A DNA stretch of 64,000 nucleotides from Chryseobacterium sp. CH25 (GCF_004119455.1 NZ_NRQT01000006.1:124001-188000); one strand, 5' to 3'. Positions 46,220-58,067 are shown, numbered from the stretch's first letter. The notes: generated from the letters alone by a model not told the origin. Translations and numbers: made by a program.

Positions 46220-48340
46220 TTAGTTTTCTAAAAATCTTTCCAGGATTTCCACTGCGCATTTTGGAAGATTGGTTCCAGGGCCGAAAATGAAATCAGCCCC
46301 ATTTGCATAAAGGAATTCATAATCCTGTTGTGGAATAACTCCTCCTACTACAATAGTAATATCATCTGCACCCAGCTTTTTTAATTCTCCGACTACCTGA
46401 GGCACTAATGTTTTGTGCCCTGCAGCTAATGAAGAAACTCCCAAAATATGAATATCATTTTCTACAGCCTGTTTTGCTACTTCTTCCGGTGTTTGGAATA
46501 ATGGAGCAACGTCAACGTCAAATCCCATATCTGCAAATGCTGTTGCTACTACCTTTGCACCTCTGTCGTGTCCATCCTGCCCCATTTTAGCCACCATAAT
46601 CCTTGGGCGGCGACCTTCTTCTTCTTCAAATTTCTGAGTCAGATTAAGGGCTTTTTCAAAATATTCATTTTTACCGGCATTCATAGCGTATACTCCAGAG
46701 ATTGTTTTGATGTTTGCTTTATATCTTCCAAAGGTTTCTTCCATGGCATCACTCATTTCACCAAGGGTAACTCTTCTTCTTGCGGCTTCAATACAAAGTG
46801 CCAACAGGTTTCCTTTTCCTGTTTTCGCACTTTCACGGATTTCATTCAGGATTTCCGTTACGGCTTCAGCGCTTCTTTCTGCTTTGATGGTATTTAATCG
46901 TTCAATCTGTTTTCTTCGAACTTCTGTGTTATCAATATCAAGAATTTCAATGGCATCTTGTTTTAATGAGGATTTGAAAGAGTTTACTCCAATGATGAAT
47001 TCTTCACCACTATCGATCTTCGCCTGTTTTTTAGCAGCTGCTTCTTCAATTCTCATTTTTGGAATACCAGCTTCAATGGCTTTGGTCATTCCGCCTTCCT
47101 GTTCTACCTCATCAATATACTTCATCGCTTCTTCAATCATTTGCTGAGTAAGGCTTTCTACAAGGTTACTTCCACCCATAGGATCTACCACATCGCATAT
47201 TCCGCTTTCCTGCTGAAGAATAATCTGTGTATTTCTTGCAATCTTAGCTGAATAATCGGTAGGAAGAGCAATGGCTTCATCTAATGCATTAGTGTGTAAC
47301 GATTGTGTTCCGCCTAATGCTGAAGATAATGCTTCAATAGCAGTTCTTGTGATATTATTGAAAGGCTCCTGTTCTGTTAATGACCATCCTGAAGTTTGGG
47401 AATGGGTTCTTAATGCTAAAGATTTTGGATTCTTAGGATCAAACTGTTTTAAAAGATTGGCCCAGATATATCTTGCAGCACGCATTTTAGCAATTTCCAT
47501 GAAGTGATTCATCCCGATTGCCCAGAAGAATGATAAACGAGGTGCAAAATCGTCTACGTTCATTCCTGCTTTGATTCCTGTTCTAACATATTCAAGACCG
47601 TCTGCAAGGGTATAAGCCATTTCCAGTACCGGAGTGGCTCCTGCTTCCTGCATATGATATCCTGAAATGGAAATAGAGTTGAATTTCGGAATGTTCTGTG
47701 ATGTATATTCAAAAATATCTGCAATAATCTTCATGGAAGGTGCAGGTGGATAGATATAAGTATTTCTTACCATGAATTCTTTCAAGATATCATTCTGGAT
47801 GGTACCCGAAAGAAGTTCCTGTTTTACGCCCTGCTCTTCTGCTGCTACAATATAGAAAGACAGGATTGGAAGTACAGCCCCATTCATTGTCATGGAAACG
47901 GAGATCTGGTCTAACGGAATTTCATTAAAAAGGATCTTCATATCTTCCACAGAGTCGATGGCTACCCCTGCTTTTCCTACGTCTCCTACTACTCTTGCAT
48001 GGTCAGAGTCATATCCTCTGTGTGTAGCAAGATCAAAAGCTACAGAAAGTCCTTTCTGCCCTGCAGCAAGGTTTCGTCTGTAAAAGGCATTGGATTCTTC
48101 TGCTGTGGAGAAACCGGCATACTGACGGATAGTCCATGGCTTTTGAACATACATTGTAGAATATGGTCCTCTTAAGTAAGGAGCAATCCCTGGAGAGGTT
48201 TCCGTTAAAGATTCATTTTTAATATCATCTTTTTTATAGGAAGATTTCAACTGTAATCCATCTTTTTCAAAAGGATAGATCTCAGTTATTTTTTCAGTTA
48301 TATTAAATTGAGGAGTTTTATTTTGAACTTCCCTTCTCAT
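46220..48340 (-). CDS. scpA: methylmalonyl-CoA mutase (large/catalytic subunit)
   Basis: A 706-residue B12-dependent enzyme converting methylmalonyl-CoA and succinyl-CoA. The N-terminal half has [28 protein letters not shown] and [20 protein letters not shown]; the C-terminal cobalamin domain has [13 protein letters not shown] (DxHxxG) and [27 protein letters not shown]. The small subunit gene is not beside it, and the upstream gene runs the other way; either it lies elsewhere or the enzyme acts as a homodimer. MeaB for it is at 35156-36148. Links propionate or branched-chain/odd-chain breakdown to the TCA cycle. Confidence 0.96.
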   Translation of the reverse strand: MRREVQNKTPQFNITEKITEIYPFEKDGLQLKSSYKKDDIKNESLTETSPGIAPYLRGPYSTMYVQKPWTIRQYAGFSTAEESNAFYRRNLAAGQKGLSVAFDLATHRGYDSDHARVVGDVGKAGVAIDSVEDMKILFNEIPLDQISVSMTMNGAVLPILSFYIVAAEEQGVKQELLSGTIQNDILKEFMVRNTYIYPPAPSMKIIADIFEYTSQNIPKFNSISISGYHMQEAGATPVLEMAYTLADGLEYVRTGIKAGMNVDDFAPRLSFFWAIGMNHFMEIAKMRAARYIWANLLKQFDPKNPKSLALRTHSQTSGWSLTEQEPFNNITRTAIEALSSALGGTQSLHTNALDEAIALPTDYSAKIARNTQIILQQESGICDVVDPMGGSNLVESLTQQMIEEAMKYIDEVEQEGGMTKAIEAGIPKMRIEEAAAKKQAKIDSGEEFIIGVNSFKSSLKQDAIEILDIDNTEVRRKQIERLNTIKAERSAEAVTEILNEIRESAKTGKGNLLALCIEAARRRVTLGEMSDAMEETFGRYKANIKTISGVYAMNAGKNEYFEKALNLTQKFEEEEGRRPRIMVAKMGQDGHDRGAKVVATAFADMGFDVDVAPLFQTPEEVAKQAVENDIHILGVSSLAAGHKTLVPQVVGELKKLGADDITIVVGGVIPQQDYEFLYANGADFIFGPGTNLPKCAVEILERFLEN

Positions 48341-48550
48341 ATTTACGGATTTATTAGATGGCTAAATTTAAGCATTTTTAAAATAATAGATAAGTGTTGA
48401 TAATCTAATGATTACATGAGTTTTAAATTATCATCTCCCTCATATTAAATCCTGTTTAAAAACTTCATCAAAAGATAATTCATGAGTATTAAATCGTCTT
48501 TTCAATATAAATTTCAATAACTTTGGCAGTTCAAATTTTAAATTAAAACC

Positions 48551-49327
48551 ATGAAAAAATTATTATTTTCTGCCATAGCTTTAATGGCTGCCAATGTTGC
48601 TTTTGGGCAATTAACTCTTGAACATTCGTTCACTAATGAAGATACTTTCGTTTATTCAACCTCTACAGAAACATTTTATATTTCAAAGACCACTGACAAT
48701 AAACTAAAAATTTATAATTCAAACTATGCGCTTTATAAAACAGTGAACGTTCCAATGCCAGCCAATTTTAATAGATTAGATTTTTTGGGTGAAGAATTTT
48801 CAATATCCAAAAACATCTTTAATAATGATGGTAAATTTGAATTTATGGTAGGAGTTTTTAATGACACCCAAACTTACTATAAACTATTATTAATTAACGA
48901 AGACGGAACATTAATAAAAGACTTTCATACAGATCCCAATACACTCTACGGTGGCGAATTTCATGTTTTTCATGATGCTACAACAAATACCAATAAGTTA
49001 ACTGTTCATAGTGGGACAACTTTCAATAATAGTAGTACTCCATTAACCGAAGTTTATGCCTTACCAACTACAGTTTTAGCAGCAAAAGAAATTCAGGCTG
49101 GAAGTAAGTTATCTGCATTCCCAATTCCAACTAATAAAATACTGAATGTTATGAATCCCGGAAACGGAGCAAATAAGATTGAGATTTTTGATATAACCGG
49201 AAAACTGGTTGTCAACAAATCTTTCTCAGTTTCGGAAGGTAAGATTTCAATTGACGTAGAAAATCTTCCTAAGGGAGCGTATATTTATAAGATTGGAAAT
49301 TTGAGTTCTAAGTTTATGAAGAATTAA
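48551..49327 (+). CDS. secreted protein with T9SS sorting domain
   Basis: A 258-residue secreted protein (signal peptide to AFGQ) with a beta-rich region and a C-terminal type A T9SS tail (SAFPIPTNKILNVMNPGNGANKIEIFDITGKLV, NLPKGAYIYKIGN). Lacks any catalytic motif. A TAACTTTG at 48518-48525 fits the -7 consensus but no -33 element is clear. Followed by a strong terminator. Confidence 0.82.
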   Translation: MKKLLFSAIALMAANVAFGQLTLEHSFTNEDTFVYSTSTETFYISKTTDNKLKIYNSNYALYKTVNVPMPANFNRLDFLGEEFSISKNIFNNDGKFEFMVGVFNDTQTYYKLLLINEDGTLIKDFHTDPNTLYGGEFHVFHDATTNTNKLTVHSGTTFNNSSTPLTEVYALPTTVLAAKEIQAGSKLSAFPIPTNKILNVMNPGNGANKIEIFDITGKLVVNKSFSVSEGKISIDVENLPKGAYIYKIGNLSSKFMKN

Positions 49328-49349
49328 TTATTTCCACATAAGTAAACAA

Positions 49350-49382
49350 AACCCCGGATGAACGTCATCCGGGGTTTTTATA
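49350..49382 (+). terminator. terminator after T9SS protein gene
   Basis: Stem ACCCCGGATGA (49351-49361) with TCATCCGGGGT (49365-49375), then five T. GC-rich for this genome. The convergent M12B protease gene ends at 49403. Confidence 0.92.
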
Positions 49383-49402
49383 TTATAGTTGTTTATATAC
49401 TA

Positions 49403-52400
49403 CTATTTTTTAATAAGCTTAGTATTGTAAGTGTTTTTATCATCTTTGATTGTAACAACATACATACCTTTGATTAATGAAGCAACATTAATTCTCTGAC
49501 CGTCAATCTGACCTTGTTGAACTAATCTTCCGTCTGCAGAGTAGATTTTGTAATCTGCTTTACCTTTAAGGTTTTTCACTTCTACGAAAGTATCTGCCGG
49601 GTTAGGATAGATAGAAATTTCTGAAGATGCTTTTGCTCCTTTTACTTCATCTGTTCCTAATGTTCCTGTAATTTTTACAGAAAAGTCCATGATACCTCCA
49701 CCACCAGAAGCAATTTCACCACATGGGCTTCCTAATGCTGATGTACCGTATTTAGTCATTACTCTCATTCTTAACAATTTATCTCCACTATAGCTAGTAG
49801 CAGGAACAACAAAGTTTTGAGCTCCAAAACTAACGCTTCCCGGAGGAACTCCTCCAGACACGGAAATTACTCTCTCAGATATTTCAAATTGTCCATTTCT
49901 ATTATAATCAATCCATACTGAAAGATTTAGAGGTAAATTATTACTACTAGCTTGCTGAAGAACAAGTGGTGTAAGTGCATATGAAGTTCCCTGTACCAGG
50001 TTTATAATCTGTGCAGGGTTTTCTGATACGTCTTTATAAGATCTTAATGTAGGATCATCATAAGCAATATTAGCAACAGTTACTTTTCTAATAGCACCTA
50101 CATAGGATGTACCTGTATTTATGATACAATAATCAATACCTGTTTTCAGGCCTTTAGTTTTAAATGCATAATTATTAGAGAATGTACCTGCTACGTTATT
50201 TACAACTGCAGCAACCTGTACTTCATAGTTCGTTTCATCTTCAAGTCCTGCTAAAGCCACAGAATTTGTTGTACTTGTTACATTTGTCCAGCTTGGAGCA
50301 TTCACTTTTCTATAGTTAACAGAATAAGTAGCACCAGGAACGCTATTCCAAGATACTCTTGCTGTTGTTTTGAATACTTCTGAATCTATTGTTGAAACTC
50401 CTGTTGGAGCAGCTGTTGTAGAAGTAGGTGCATCAGCAACAGTAACCTGTGGAGAAACAGCATAGAAAATATTTCCAATGGCTGATATTCTCAATTTAAT
50501 AGGCGCTGTGATATTACTTGGCATCTGAAGCGTATAGCTACCCGTGTTAGGAGTAGAAGCTACAAGTTCTGTCCATGATCCTCCATCTAAAACATCTGTT
50601 GTATATTCAATCTTTACGTTGGCTACGTTATATGGTGCATTGTTTGTATTTGCAACATCCCATTGAATAACATTGTTTGCATTTTTATATAATACAGCTC
50701 CTGTTGTTATTCCATTAAATTTGAAAGGTCCATCATTTTTAACCACTACTGTTGTTTCAGCAGAAACCAGCATTGGTGTAGCGTTCCCATCTCTAACTGT
50801 TACCGCATACTTAAGTGTTCTTGGGATATAAGAAACAGTTTCCCACTTCGCTTTATCTGTTAGGTTTCCTTTCATTACATTAGGCAGAGAAGGGAAATAT
50901 CTTCTTCCTCCTGGTGTACCGAAATATGATCTTGTTAATGCTCCCTGAGGGTTATATCCCCAACCGCTATCTCCAGAAATTGACCCAAATTGGGTTACAC
51001 TGTCATACTGTTCCCATGTATAATTCAAGGCATCAGTGTCTGTAGCACTTGCATCCAGATAATACGGTGTTCCTTTTGGAACATTATATGATACAAGTGG
51101 AGAGATTACCGGTGCTGTATTGGTTGTAATTGTTGTTGATACTCCACAATTAGGTTTGTCATCCAGATTATTTAGAATCTGATTTACAGATGCATAATGG
51201 AAATAAGCATCTGATTTCATGGCAACATTATCCGGAGTAATTCCTGCATATCCCATAATAGTTGTACCACCACCTGGCTCAACATTTACTCCAGAACCTT
51301 CTGAACGGTTTGAGAAAGTGTGGTTTCCTCCTAATTGGTGCCCCATTTCGTGAGCTACATAGTCTATATCAAATGAATCTCCCCATGGCTTACCATCAGC
51401 TGGAGATGTATAACCTGATCCTTTGTATGCTACCGGTGATCCATATTGATCTAAGCTTATATCATCACTACATACACATCCAATACATCCTGCATTACCA
51501 CCGCCACCATCTCGTCCAAATAAATGGCCTATATCAAATGCTGCTTCTCCTACGTTTGCGTGAAGATCATTCATAAGTTCAACATTCCATTCTCCGTCAG
51601 ATCCAACATCAGAATTAGAATAAGGATCTGCAGTAGGATCTGTATACACGATATTAGGAAGATTCTGTACAAGTAATTTAATTGCAAAATCTTTTTGGAA
51701 TACCCCATTTACACGAGTCATCGTATTATTTATCGCAACTATCGCCGGTGCTTTCTTTTCATCTTCAGTTGCTGTAGCTGGTACTCCTGCCTGAGTCATG
51801 AAATATTGTGTATATTCCCCAGTAACAGCCATTGCCAGTTTATACGTTCTAAATTTTGTACTTGCTGGCCTGCTTGTAATTCCTAAACTAGAAAGATTTT
51901 TTTTTCCGTTGGCTTCTAAAGATTTTATGTCATTAAGATTTTTTTCATCTGAAGTACATTCAAATCCATGCTCACCCTGTGTTCTATTTGTTTTATAGAA
52001 AACACCATATGTCTGTTTATCTGTAGTAATTGGCTCTATAAACTGAAATACGCCATCTTTAATAATCATAGACTGCAATTCCTTTGGAGAGGTACTGAAT
52101 CTTAAATATTTAGAAGGATCATCTACACCAACTCCTACATAAGAACCTAACTGATATCTTTCTGCAAGAGATTTTTCCATTACAGGATCACTGTATACAG
52201 CAAATTTTTCAATTTTCCCTTCTGCTGTAGGTAAAGAAATAATAACAGCCTGAGCTCCTTTTCCTGTTTCTACTGCATCTTTTAAGCTATTTCTAAGAGA
52301 CTGCAGGTCTAGTCTGTAAGAATACTGAACTTCTACTTCTTTTCTTACTTCAGACGTTTTTTGTGAGGCTGGCGTCCACCTCTGTGCATTAAAGCTAGAC

Positions 52401-52444
52401 AGTCCTGCTGCCAATGCACAAACTAGTAAAATTCTTTTTTTCAT
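49403..52444 (-). CDS. reprolysin-like (M12B) metalloprotease with FnIII, GEVED and T9SS domains
   Basis: A 1013-residue secreted zinc protease. Order: signal peptide (to SSFNAQ), propeptide, M12B-type catalytic domain with HEMGHQLGGNHTF and the Met-turn GTTIMGYAG, Ig-like regions, a fibronectin type III domain (about 700-790, starting VSTIDSEVFKTTARVSWNS), a GEVED-type domain (SVWIDYNRNGQFEISERV), and a type A T9SS tail (ISIYPNPADTFVEVKNLKGKADYKI). Probably a cell-surface or secreted protein-degrading enzyme. Monocistronic. Confidence 0.93.
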   Translation of the reverse strand: MKKRILLVCALAAGLSSFNAQRWTPASQKTSEVRKEVEVQYSYRLDLQSLRNSLKDAVETGKGAQAVIISLPTAEGKIEKFAVYSDPVMEKSLAERYQLGSYVGVGVDDPSKYLRFSTSPKELQSMIIKDGVFQFIEPITTDKQTYGVFYKTNRTQGEHGFECTSDEKNLNDIKSLEANGKKNLSSLGITSRPASTKFRTYKLAMAVTGEYTQYFMTQAGVPATATEDEKKAPAIVAINNTMTRVNGVFQKDFAIKLLVQNLPNIVYTDPTADPYSNSDVGSDGEWNVELMNDLHANVGEAAFDIGHLFGRDGGGGNAGCIGCVCSDDISLDQYGSPVAYKGSGYTSPADGKPWGDSFDIDYVAHEMGHQLGGNHTFSNRSEGSGVNVEPGGGTTIMGYAGITPDNVAMKSDAYFHYASVNQILNNLDDKPNCGVSTTITTNTAPVISPLVSYNVPKGTPYYLDASATDTDALNYTWEQYDSVTQFGSISGDSGWGYNPQGALTRSYFGTPGGRRYFPSLPNVMKGNLTDKAKWETVSYIPRTLKYAVTVRDGNATPMLVSAETTVVVKNDGPFKFNGITTGAVLYKNANNVIQWDVANTNNAPYNVANVKIEYTTDVLDGGSWTELVASTPNTGSYTLQMPSNITAPIKLRISAIGNIFYAVSPQVTVADAPTSTTAAPTGVSTIDSEVFKTTARVSWNSVPGATYSVNYRKVNAPSWTNVTSTTNSVALAGLEDETNYEVQVAAVVNNVAGTFSNNYAFKTKGLKTGIDYCIINTGTSYVGAIRKVTVANIAYDDPTLRSYKDVSENPAQIINLVQGTSYALTPLVLQQASSNNLPLNLSVWIDYNRNGQFEISERVISVSGGVPPGSVSFGAQNFVVPATSYSGDKLLRMRVMTKYGTSALGSPCGEIASGGGGIMDFSVKITGTLGTDEVKGAKASSEISIYPNPADTFVEVKNLKGKADYKIYSADGRLVQQGQIDGQRINVASLIKGMYVVTIKDDKNTYNTKLIKK

Positions 52445-52521
52445 AATTACTTAATCAATCTAAGATTAATAAACTTTAAATATCCGCGATAAAAATAAGA
52501 ATTATAAACATAACTATACAT

Positions 52522-52558
52522 AAAAAAACGACTAACTTTTAATAAATTAGTCGTTACA
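52522..52558 (-). terminator. terminator after prolyl oligopeptidase gene
   Basis: Stem AACGACTAA (about 52528-52536) with TTAGTCGTT (52547-52555), then a T-run on the minus strand. The POP stop is at 52582. Confidence 0.8.
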
Positions 52559-52581
52559 TTAAATATTTTACTTTTTAAATG

Positions 52582-54701
52582 CTATTTATTTATTCCCATC
52601 TCATATAATGCAAATGATATCAAATCTGCATTTTCACCAATTACCTGATCGGTTGATCTTCCGGCACCGTGTCCTGCATTCTTCTCAATTCTTAGCAAAA
52701 TAGGGTTTTTACAAGCCTGCTTTTCCTGAAGTTCTGCTCCAAATTTGAAAGAGTGAGCCGGAACTACTCTGTCATCATGATCACTAGTAATAATCATTGT
52801 AGATGGATAACATGTCTTTGATTTCACATTATGTACAGGAGAGTATGATTTCAGATATTCAAACATTTCTTTACTGTCTTCTGCTGTTCCGTAATCGTAA
52901 GCCCAGCCTGCTCCTGCTGTAAATTTGTTATATCTTAACATATCCAATACTCCAACTCCAGGGAATGCTACTCTTGCTAAGTCCGGACGTAGAGTCATTG
53001 TTGCTCCTACCAATAAACCACCATTTGATCTTCCTGAAAGCGCCATATATTCTTTTGAAGTATAACCTTTGCTCTGTAAGTATTCTCCTGCGGCAATAAA
53101 GTCTTCAAAAACGTTTCTTTTCTGCATTTTTGTTCCTGCATCATGCCATTTTTTTCCATATTCACCACCACCACGGATGTTTGGAACAGCATAGATCCCA
53201 CCATTTTCCATCCAGATAGCATTAACTACTGAGAAAGATGGCTGTAAGCTGATATTGAATCCTCCGTAAGAATATAGAATGGTAGGGTTTTTACCATCAA
53301 GCTTGGTTCCTTTCTTATAGTTGATCATCATAGGAACTTTTGTTCCATCTTTGGATGTGTAGAATACCTGCTCAGAAACGTAATCATCCGGATTGAACTT
53401 CACCTTCGGTTTTTGATATACTTCAGATTTCCCTGAATCTACATTGAATTTATAGGTAGTTCCCGGTGTAATATAGTTACTGAATGAATAATATAGATCT
53501 TTCTCTTTTTCTTTTCCACCAAAACCTGAAACATTTCCTTTGCCAGGAAGTGTAATTTCTCTGATTAGTTTCCCTGTTTTATCATATTGCTTTACCTGAT
53601 CTATGGCATCTACCATGTAAGTAGCAAAGAAATATCCACCTCCAGTAGAGATTCCCAATACGTTTTCCGTTTGTGGAATGACATCTTTCCATGTTTCCGG
53701 AGCCGGATTAGCTATTGTTGTTTTTACAAGACGCATATTAGGAGCATCTTTATCTGTAGAAATAAAAAGCTCATCACCCTGAGTGTCTACAATGTGAGCG
53801 TTAATATCAAATCCTTTGTTAATCTGTACAAAGTCACCTCCTTTTTCAAATCTTTGATAAACAATTCATTTCCATTGGTTGCATTGGCTGCTGAAATGAT
53901 TAAATATCTCTGATCGTCTGAAACGCTTGCTCCCAGATATCTTCTTGGTGTTTTTTCTCCACCGAAAATCAGTTTATCTTCAGACTGTTTTGTTCCAAGT
54001 TTGTGAAAATATACTTTATGCTTATCAGTCATTCCGGAAAGAACGGTTCCTTCTTTCGGCTTGTCATAGCTAGAATAATAGAAACCTTCATCTCCCTGCC
54101 ATGAAATTCCACTGAATTTTACATCTACTAAGGTCTCATCAATCTGTTTTTTGGTAACAGCATCAATGATGATGATCTTATTCCAGTCACTTCCACCTTC
54201 TGAAATAGAGTAAGCAGCAAGGGTTCCTTTTTTGTTGAAAGAAAGGTTAGATAATGAAGTGGTTCCTTTTTCTGAGAATTTATTCGGATCCAAAAATACT
54301 TCTGTAGCTTTGGCTTTATTATTGGTTCTGTACAAAACAGACTGTGCCTGTAGACCATCATTTTTAGAATAGTAAGTATATTCTCCTTCTTTGAAAGGGG
54401 CTGAAATTTTCTCATAATTCCAGATCTCCTTTAACTGGTTTTTAATTTTATCCCTGAATGGAATTTTTGAAAGATAATTCTGGCTGTACGCGACTTCTTC
54501 ATCTACCCATTTTTTGGTGGCATCAGAATCATTTTCCAGATCTCTGTACGGATCAGAAACGGCTGTTCCAAAATAAGTATCGGTTTGAGCACCCTTTAAT
54601 GCTTTTGGATAATTCATTGTTTGAGAATAAAAAGATGCTGAAAACAGAACTCCAGCAGTTAATAACATAGGTTTAAAATTCATACTGAACGGTTTTCTCA
54701 A
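52582..54701 (-). pseudogene. prolyl oligopeptidase (S9A), one frameshift (probably sequence error)
   Basis: A serine peptidase cleaving after Pro in oligopeptides; the signal peptide (to SFYSQ) puts it in the periplasm or outside. The frame breaks at the run complementary to 53842-53846 (five A on the coding strand); a sixth A gives KDLKKGGDFVQINKGFDI and a 706-residue protein. The catalytic triad is intact: Ser in ALSGRSNGGLLVG, Asp in TSDHDDRVVPAHS, His in AGHGAGRS. The N-terminal part is the seven-blade propeller. Confidence 0.93.
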
Positions 54702-54723
54702 AAATACATAAAGTAAGTGAAAT

Positions 54724-54750
54724 AAAAAAAGCCCCGATTTTCGGGACTTT
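54724..54750 (-). terminator. terminator after 54788-55453 gene
   Basis: Stem with CCCGA (54733-54737) and TCGGG (54741-54745) extended by A/T pairs, T-run on the minus strand. Confidence 0.75.
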
Positions 54751-54787
54751 TAATTGTTCAAAGATGTATTAATCAGCGAAGAACTGA

Positions 54788-55453
54788 TTAAAGGCTATCA
54801 AAATAGAAATCAGTAAGATTGGTAACAATTTGATCTGGACTTCCGTTCCAGTAGTATATTTTATCACCTTCTTTTAATTCATATAAACTGAATTCCTGGT
54901 CTGTAGTGATTGTTTTATCAGCATTGCTAATATTCTGGGTCATCTGAAGTAAATATTTCTTCAGATCATCAGCTTTTATCTTTTTAGGCTCTACATTTGG
55001 CTCAGGCGTTGGAGTAGTTGGCACCTTAAAACTTACCGTATATTTCACCTCAGCAATTTTCTGATCTTCCACATATTCATTTGGAACTACATTTACTTCC
55101 TTAATTGTAAGTTTAGCTTTTCTGAAATTGTCAAATACAATTCTGAAATAGTCTTCTGCTTCTTTTTTACACCCTGAAGCGGCTGCCTTAGGAAATACTG
55201 AAAGGAAATTTTCTGCACTTGATTTTACCATTTCATCTGTATTCTCCTTAAAGTTGATGTCAAAAGCATCTTTCCCTTCAACGGTAGGTCTCAGATAGTC
55301 ATTCAGTTTAAGACGCGTAGGTTCATCGTTACTCAGGAAAGACCCGAAGAAAAGTTCAAATACTTCTTTTGGTTTCTTTACTTCTGTCTGTGCTGTAAGC
55401 TGCTGTCCCATCATCGTAAGTAACAGCAAAAAGATAATTTTGTAGTTTTTCAT
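54788..55453 (-). CDS. secreted hypothetical protein
   Basis: A 221-residue exported protein (signal peptide ending LTAQ) with a Pro-rich stretch VPTTPTPEPNVEPKK near 150. No recognised family. It may form a transcript with prfA upstream only by read-through; a terminator lies between them. Confidence 0.72.
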   Translation of the reverse strand: MKNYKIIFLLLLTMMGQQLTAQTEVKKPKEVFELFFGSFLSNDEPTRLKLNDYLRPTVEGKDAFDINFKENTDEMVKSSAENFLSVFPKAAASGCKKEAEDYFRIVFDNFRKAKLTIKEVNVVPNEYVEDQKIAEVKYTVSFKVPTTPTPEPNVEPKKIKADDLKKYLLQMTQNISNADKTITTDQEFSLYELKEGDKIYYWNGSPDQIVTNLTDFYFDSL

Positions 55454-55487
55454 AGTTAATATTTTGAATGTATTGTATGTTTAAAAG

Positions 55488-55517
55488 AAAAGCCCCTGAA
55501 GAAATCAGAGGCTTTAT
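55488..55517 (-). terminator. terminator after prfA
   Basis: Stem AAGCC-C-CTGA with TCAG-A-GGCTT (55489-55515, one mismatch), followed by CTTTT on the minus strand. Confidence 0.75.
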
Positions 55518-55535
55518 TTTATGTTTTTGAAACTC

Positions 55536-56621
55536 TTAGTAGTTTTCTTCTTCTCCCTTCATCTTTTCTGCATTCTCAGCCATAATTACGGCATCAATCA
55601 TTTCAGAAATATCTCCATTCATGTAAGCATCCAGATTATACATCGATTTGTTGATTCTGTGATCTGTTACTCTTCCCTGTGGATAGTTGTATGTTTTGAT
55701 CTTTGCAGAACGGTCTCCTGTAGAAACCATAGATTTACGCTGTGCTGCAATATCTCCCTGTACTTTCTGTAATTCGATATCGTATAGCTTAGTTCTTAGC
55801 ATTTCCATTGCCAATTCACGGTTTGCCAACTGAGAACGGGCCTGTTGACAAACTACTACCAATCCTGAAGGTTTGTGAGTCAACTGTACTTTTGTTTCAA
55901 CCTTGTTTACGTTCTGACCTCCGGCACCTCCTGAACGGGAAGTCTGCATTTCGATATCAGCAGGATTCAGCTCGAAATCTACTTCTTCTGCTTCCGGTAA
56001 AACTGCAATGGTAATAGCAGATGTGTGAACTCTACCCTGAGATTCTGTTTCCGGTACACGCTGCACACGGTGAACTCCGGATTCGAACTTCATAATTCCG
56101 TATACACCTTCTCCTTCCACCTTCATGATCAATTCCTTGTATCCTTTTGCGGCTTCATTGGAATCTGTTACTTCATGTCTCCATCCTTTCGTTTTGAAAT
56201 ACATGGTATACATTCTGTACACATCCTCCACGAAGATTGCTGCTTCATCACCTCCGGTTCCTGCACGTAATTCTACGATAACGTTTTTGTCATCTGCAGG
56301 ATCTTTAGGAATCAAAAGAACCTTAAGCTCTTCTTCTAATGCTGGAAGTTTGGATTGTGCCTCTAACTTTTCTTCTTTTGCAAGATCTACAAGATCTCTG
56401 TCTGAGCCATCTGCAATAATTTCATCAGATTCTTCGATGCTGTCTAAAGCACCTTTATACTGATCGTAAACTCTTACAATTTTTCCCAAATCACTATATT
56501 CTTTGTTCAAAGAAGAATATCTTTTTTGGTCTGAAATGACATCAGGCTGTATAATAAGGTCTGCAACCTCATTATATCTTTGTTTTATAGCTTCTAATTT
56601 TGGAATTAATGATTTAGACAT
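55536..56621 (-). CDS. prfA: peptide chain release factor 1
   Basis: A 361-residue class I release factor that reads UAA and UAG. Domain 1 coiled region at about 1-95; tripeptide-anticodon region near 180 ([16 protein letters not shown]); GGQ hydrolase motif in [15 protein letters not shown]-terminal [15 protein letters not shown]. Length is normal. It is the housekeeping release factor; PrfH at 40249 is a separate relative. Confidence 0.97.
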   Translation of the reverse strand: MSKSLIPKLEAIKQRYNEVADLIIQPDVISDQKRYSSLNKEYSDLGKIVRVYDQYKGALDSIEESDEIIADGSDRDLVDLAKEEKLEAQSKLPALEEELKVLLIPKDPADDKNVIVELRAGTGGDEAAIFVEDVYRMYTMYFKTKGWRHEVTDSNEAAKGYKELIMKVEGEGVYGIMKFESGVHRVQRVPETESQGRVHTSAITIAVLPEAEEVDFELNPADIEMQTSRSGGAGGQNVNKVETKVQLTHKPSGLVVVCQQARSQLANRELAMEMLRTKLYDIELQKVQGDIAAQRKSMVSTGDRSAKIKTYNYPQGRVTDHRINKSMYNLDAYMNGDISEMIDAVIMAENAEKMKGEEENY

Positions 56622-56769
56622 TGTCGAATTTTTGTGGGTGCAAAGATAAGGATTATTAATTCAAAATTAAAGTATAAATTTTTGAGCATTAGGGATCAAG
56701 GAAACAAATCTGTAAAAAGATGCATTTATAAATTGTCTTATCTGCTTTTTTAGGTCTTCAAGATTTCTT

Positions 56770-58067
56770 TTAAACACCTTTGGAAAGTCTTCTGTCTATC
56801 CAGTATAAAATGAGTCCTACGACAATAATCCCTAATCCTATTAAACTTTCTTTAGGGTTATGGATAAAGGTAAAGTACAGAATATAAATACTGAACAGTA
56901 AGAAAACCGTCGGGAAAATATAAAAAGCATTGGATTTAAATATTTTTCTATCCTTCTTTTTAAGGAAATACACCGTTGAAATTGCTAAACTGGCAAATAG
57001 CTGAAGAATAAAGGCTGTATACACAAAGATTTCTTTGAAACTTCCTGTTAAAATAATGATTGTAGCAATGATGGCATGAGCAAAGATAGCTCTTACCGGA
57101 ATTCCTTTTTTATTCCCAACAGAAAGCGGTTTCCAGATGCGGGTATCTTTGCAAAAGCCTGTGTAAGCCTTGATCCTACCCAAAGATATCCACTGATGGT
57201 GGCTATAAGTTGTAATGCAATAAAAATATTTACAATTTTTCCGAAGGAAAGTCCCAGCATATTAACAGCAGCTTCGCCCATTACATCCTCTTTTCCTGCC
57301 AATTGACTTACGGGAGCATGTTTCAGCATAATATAGTTCACAAGAATATAGCTTACCGTGACAAAAACGGTTCCTATAATCAGGGATTTAGGAAGATTCT
57401 TCTGAACATCTTTTATTTCTCCTGCAATATAAGATGCAGAGTTCCATCCGGTATAGGAATAGGTAACAAAAACCAATGAAGTAGCAAAGGCAGGAAGCAT
57501 GATTTCATTCTGCCAGCTGTCACTGAAGTTTAAACTGTTTCCAATTTCCGGAGAGTCTGATAGCCCAACACCCAGAATCACCAGTACAATGATAAAAGCG
57601 ATCTTGATGAATGTGAAAAAGTTATGAAAACGGCTCGAGGTCTTTAAACTGAATGATAGCGTTATCGCCACCAAAAATATAGCTATAATCGCAAAACCAT
57701 TTCCAAATGAATAATCAAATACAGAAAGGTATTTCGACATCGCCAGTGCGGCCAATGCTACAGGAGAAGAAAATCCGATAATCAGAGATACCCAGCTTAT
57801 CAGATAACCGAACAAAGGATGATAGGTTTCTTTAAGATAGATAAAATCACCACCGTTTCCTTTAAAGTGGGATCCTAATTCTGCATAACAGAAGGCACCA
57901 AACAGTGCCAGAATCCCTCCTATTACCCACAACAGGAAAATACTGTAGGTATTGGTAATATCGGATAACTGGAATCCCAGGGTTGTGAAAATCCCAGTTC
58001 CTATCATATTGGAAACTACAATAGCGGCCGCTGTTTTCCAGCCGATCTGATGTGAAGCAGTACTCAT
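56770..58067 (-). pseudogene. APC family amino acid permease, one frameshift (probably sequence error)
   Basis: A 12-segment amino acid-polyamine-organocation permease. It opens with WKTAAAIVVSNMIGTGIFTTLG, the family signature. The frame breaks at the run complementary to 57106-57111 (six A on the coding strand); a seventh A gives GIKKGIPVRAIFAHAI and a 432-residue protein. It begins 7 bases after the TonB receptor stop and so belongs to the SAM-riboswitch operon, which suggests methionine or a methionine-related substrate (inference). Confidence 0.9.

Noticed and set aside
51262..51576. Open frame antisense to the M12B protease gene
   Set aside because: It has low-complexity His/Leu/Tyr composition typical of antisense shadows; the opposite strand encodes a well-supported protease.
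54724..54750. Second copy of the structured element, from the AGCCCCGAT phrase
   Set aside because: Here the sequence simply forms a short terminator stem with TCGGG; the other conserved parts are absent.
16917..57111. Programmed ribosomal frameshifting as explanation of the broken genes
   Set aside because: The sites vary in sequence, occur in unrelated housekeeping and secreted genes, sometimes twice in one gene, and all are repaired by adding one base, which fits under-called homopolymers better.
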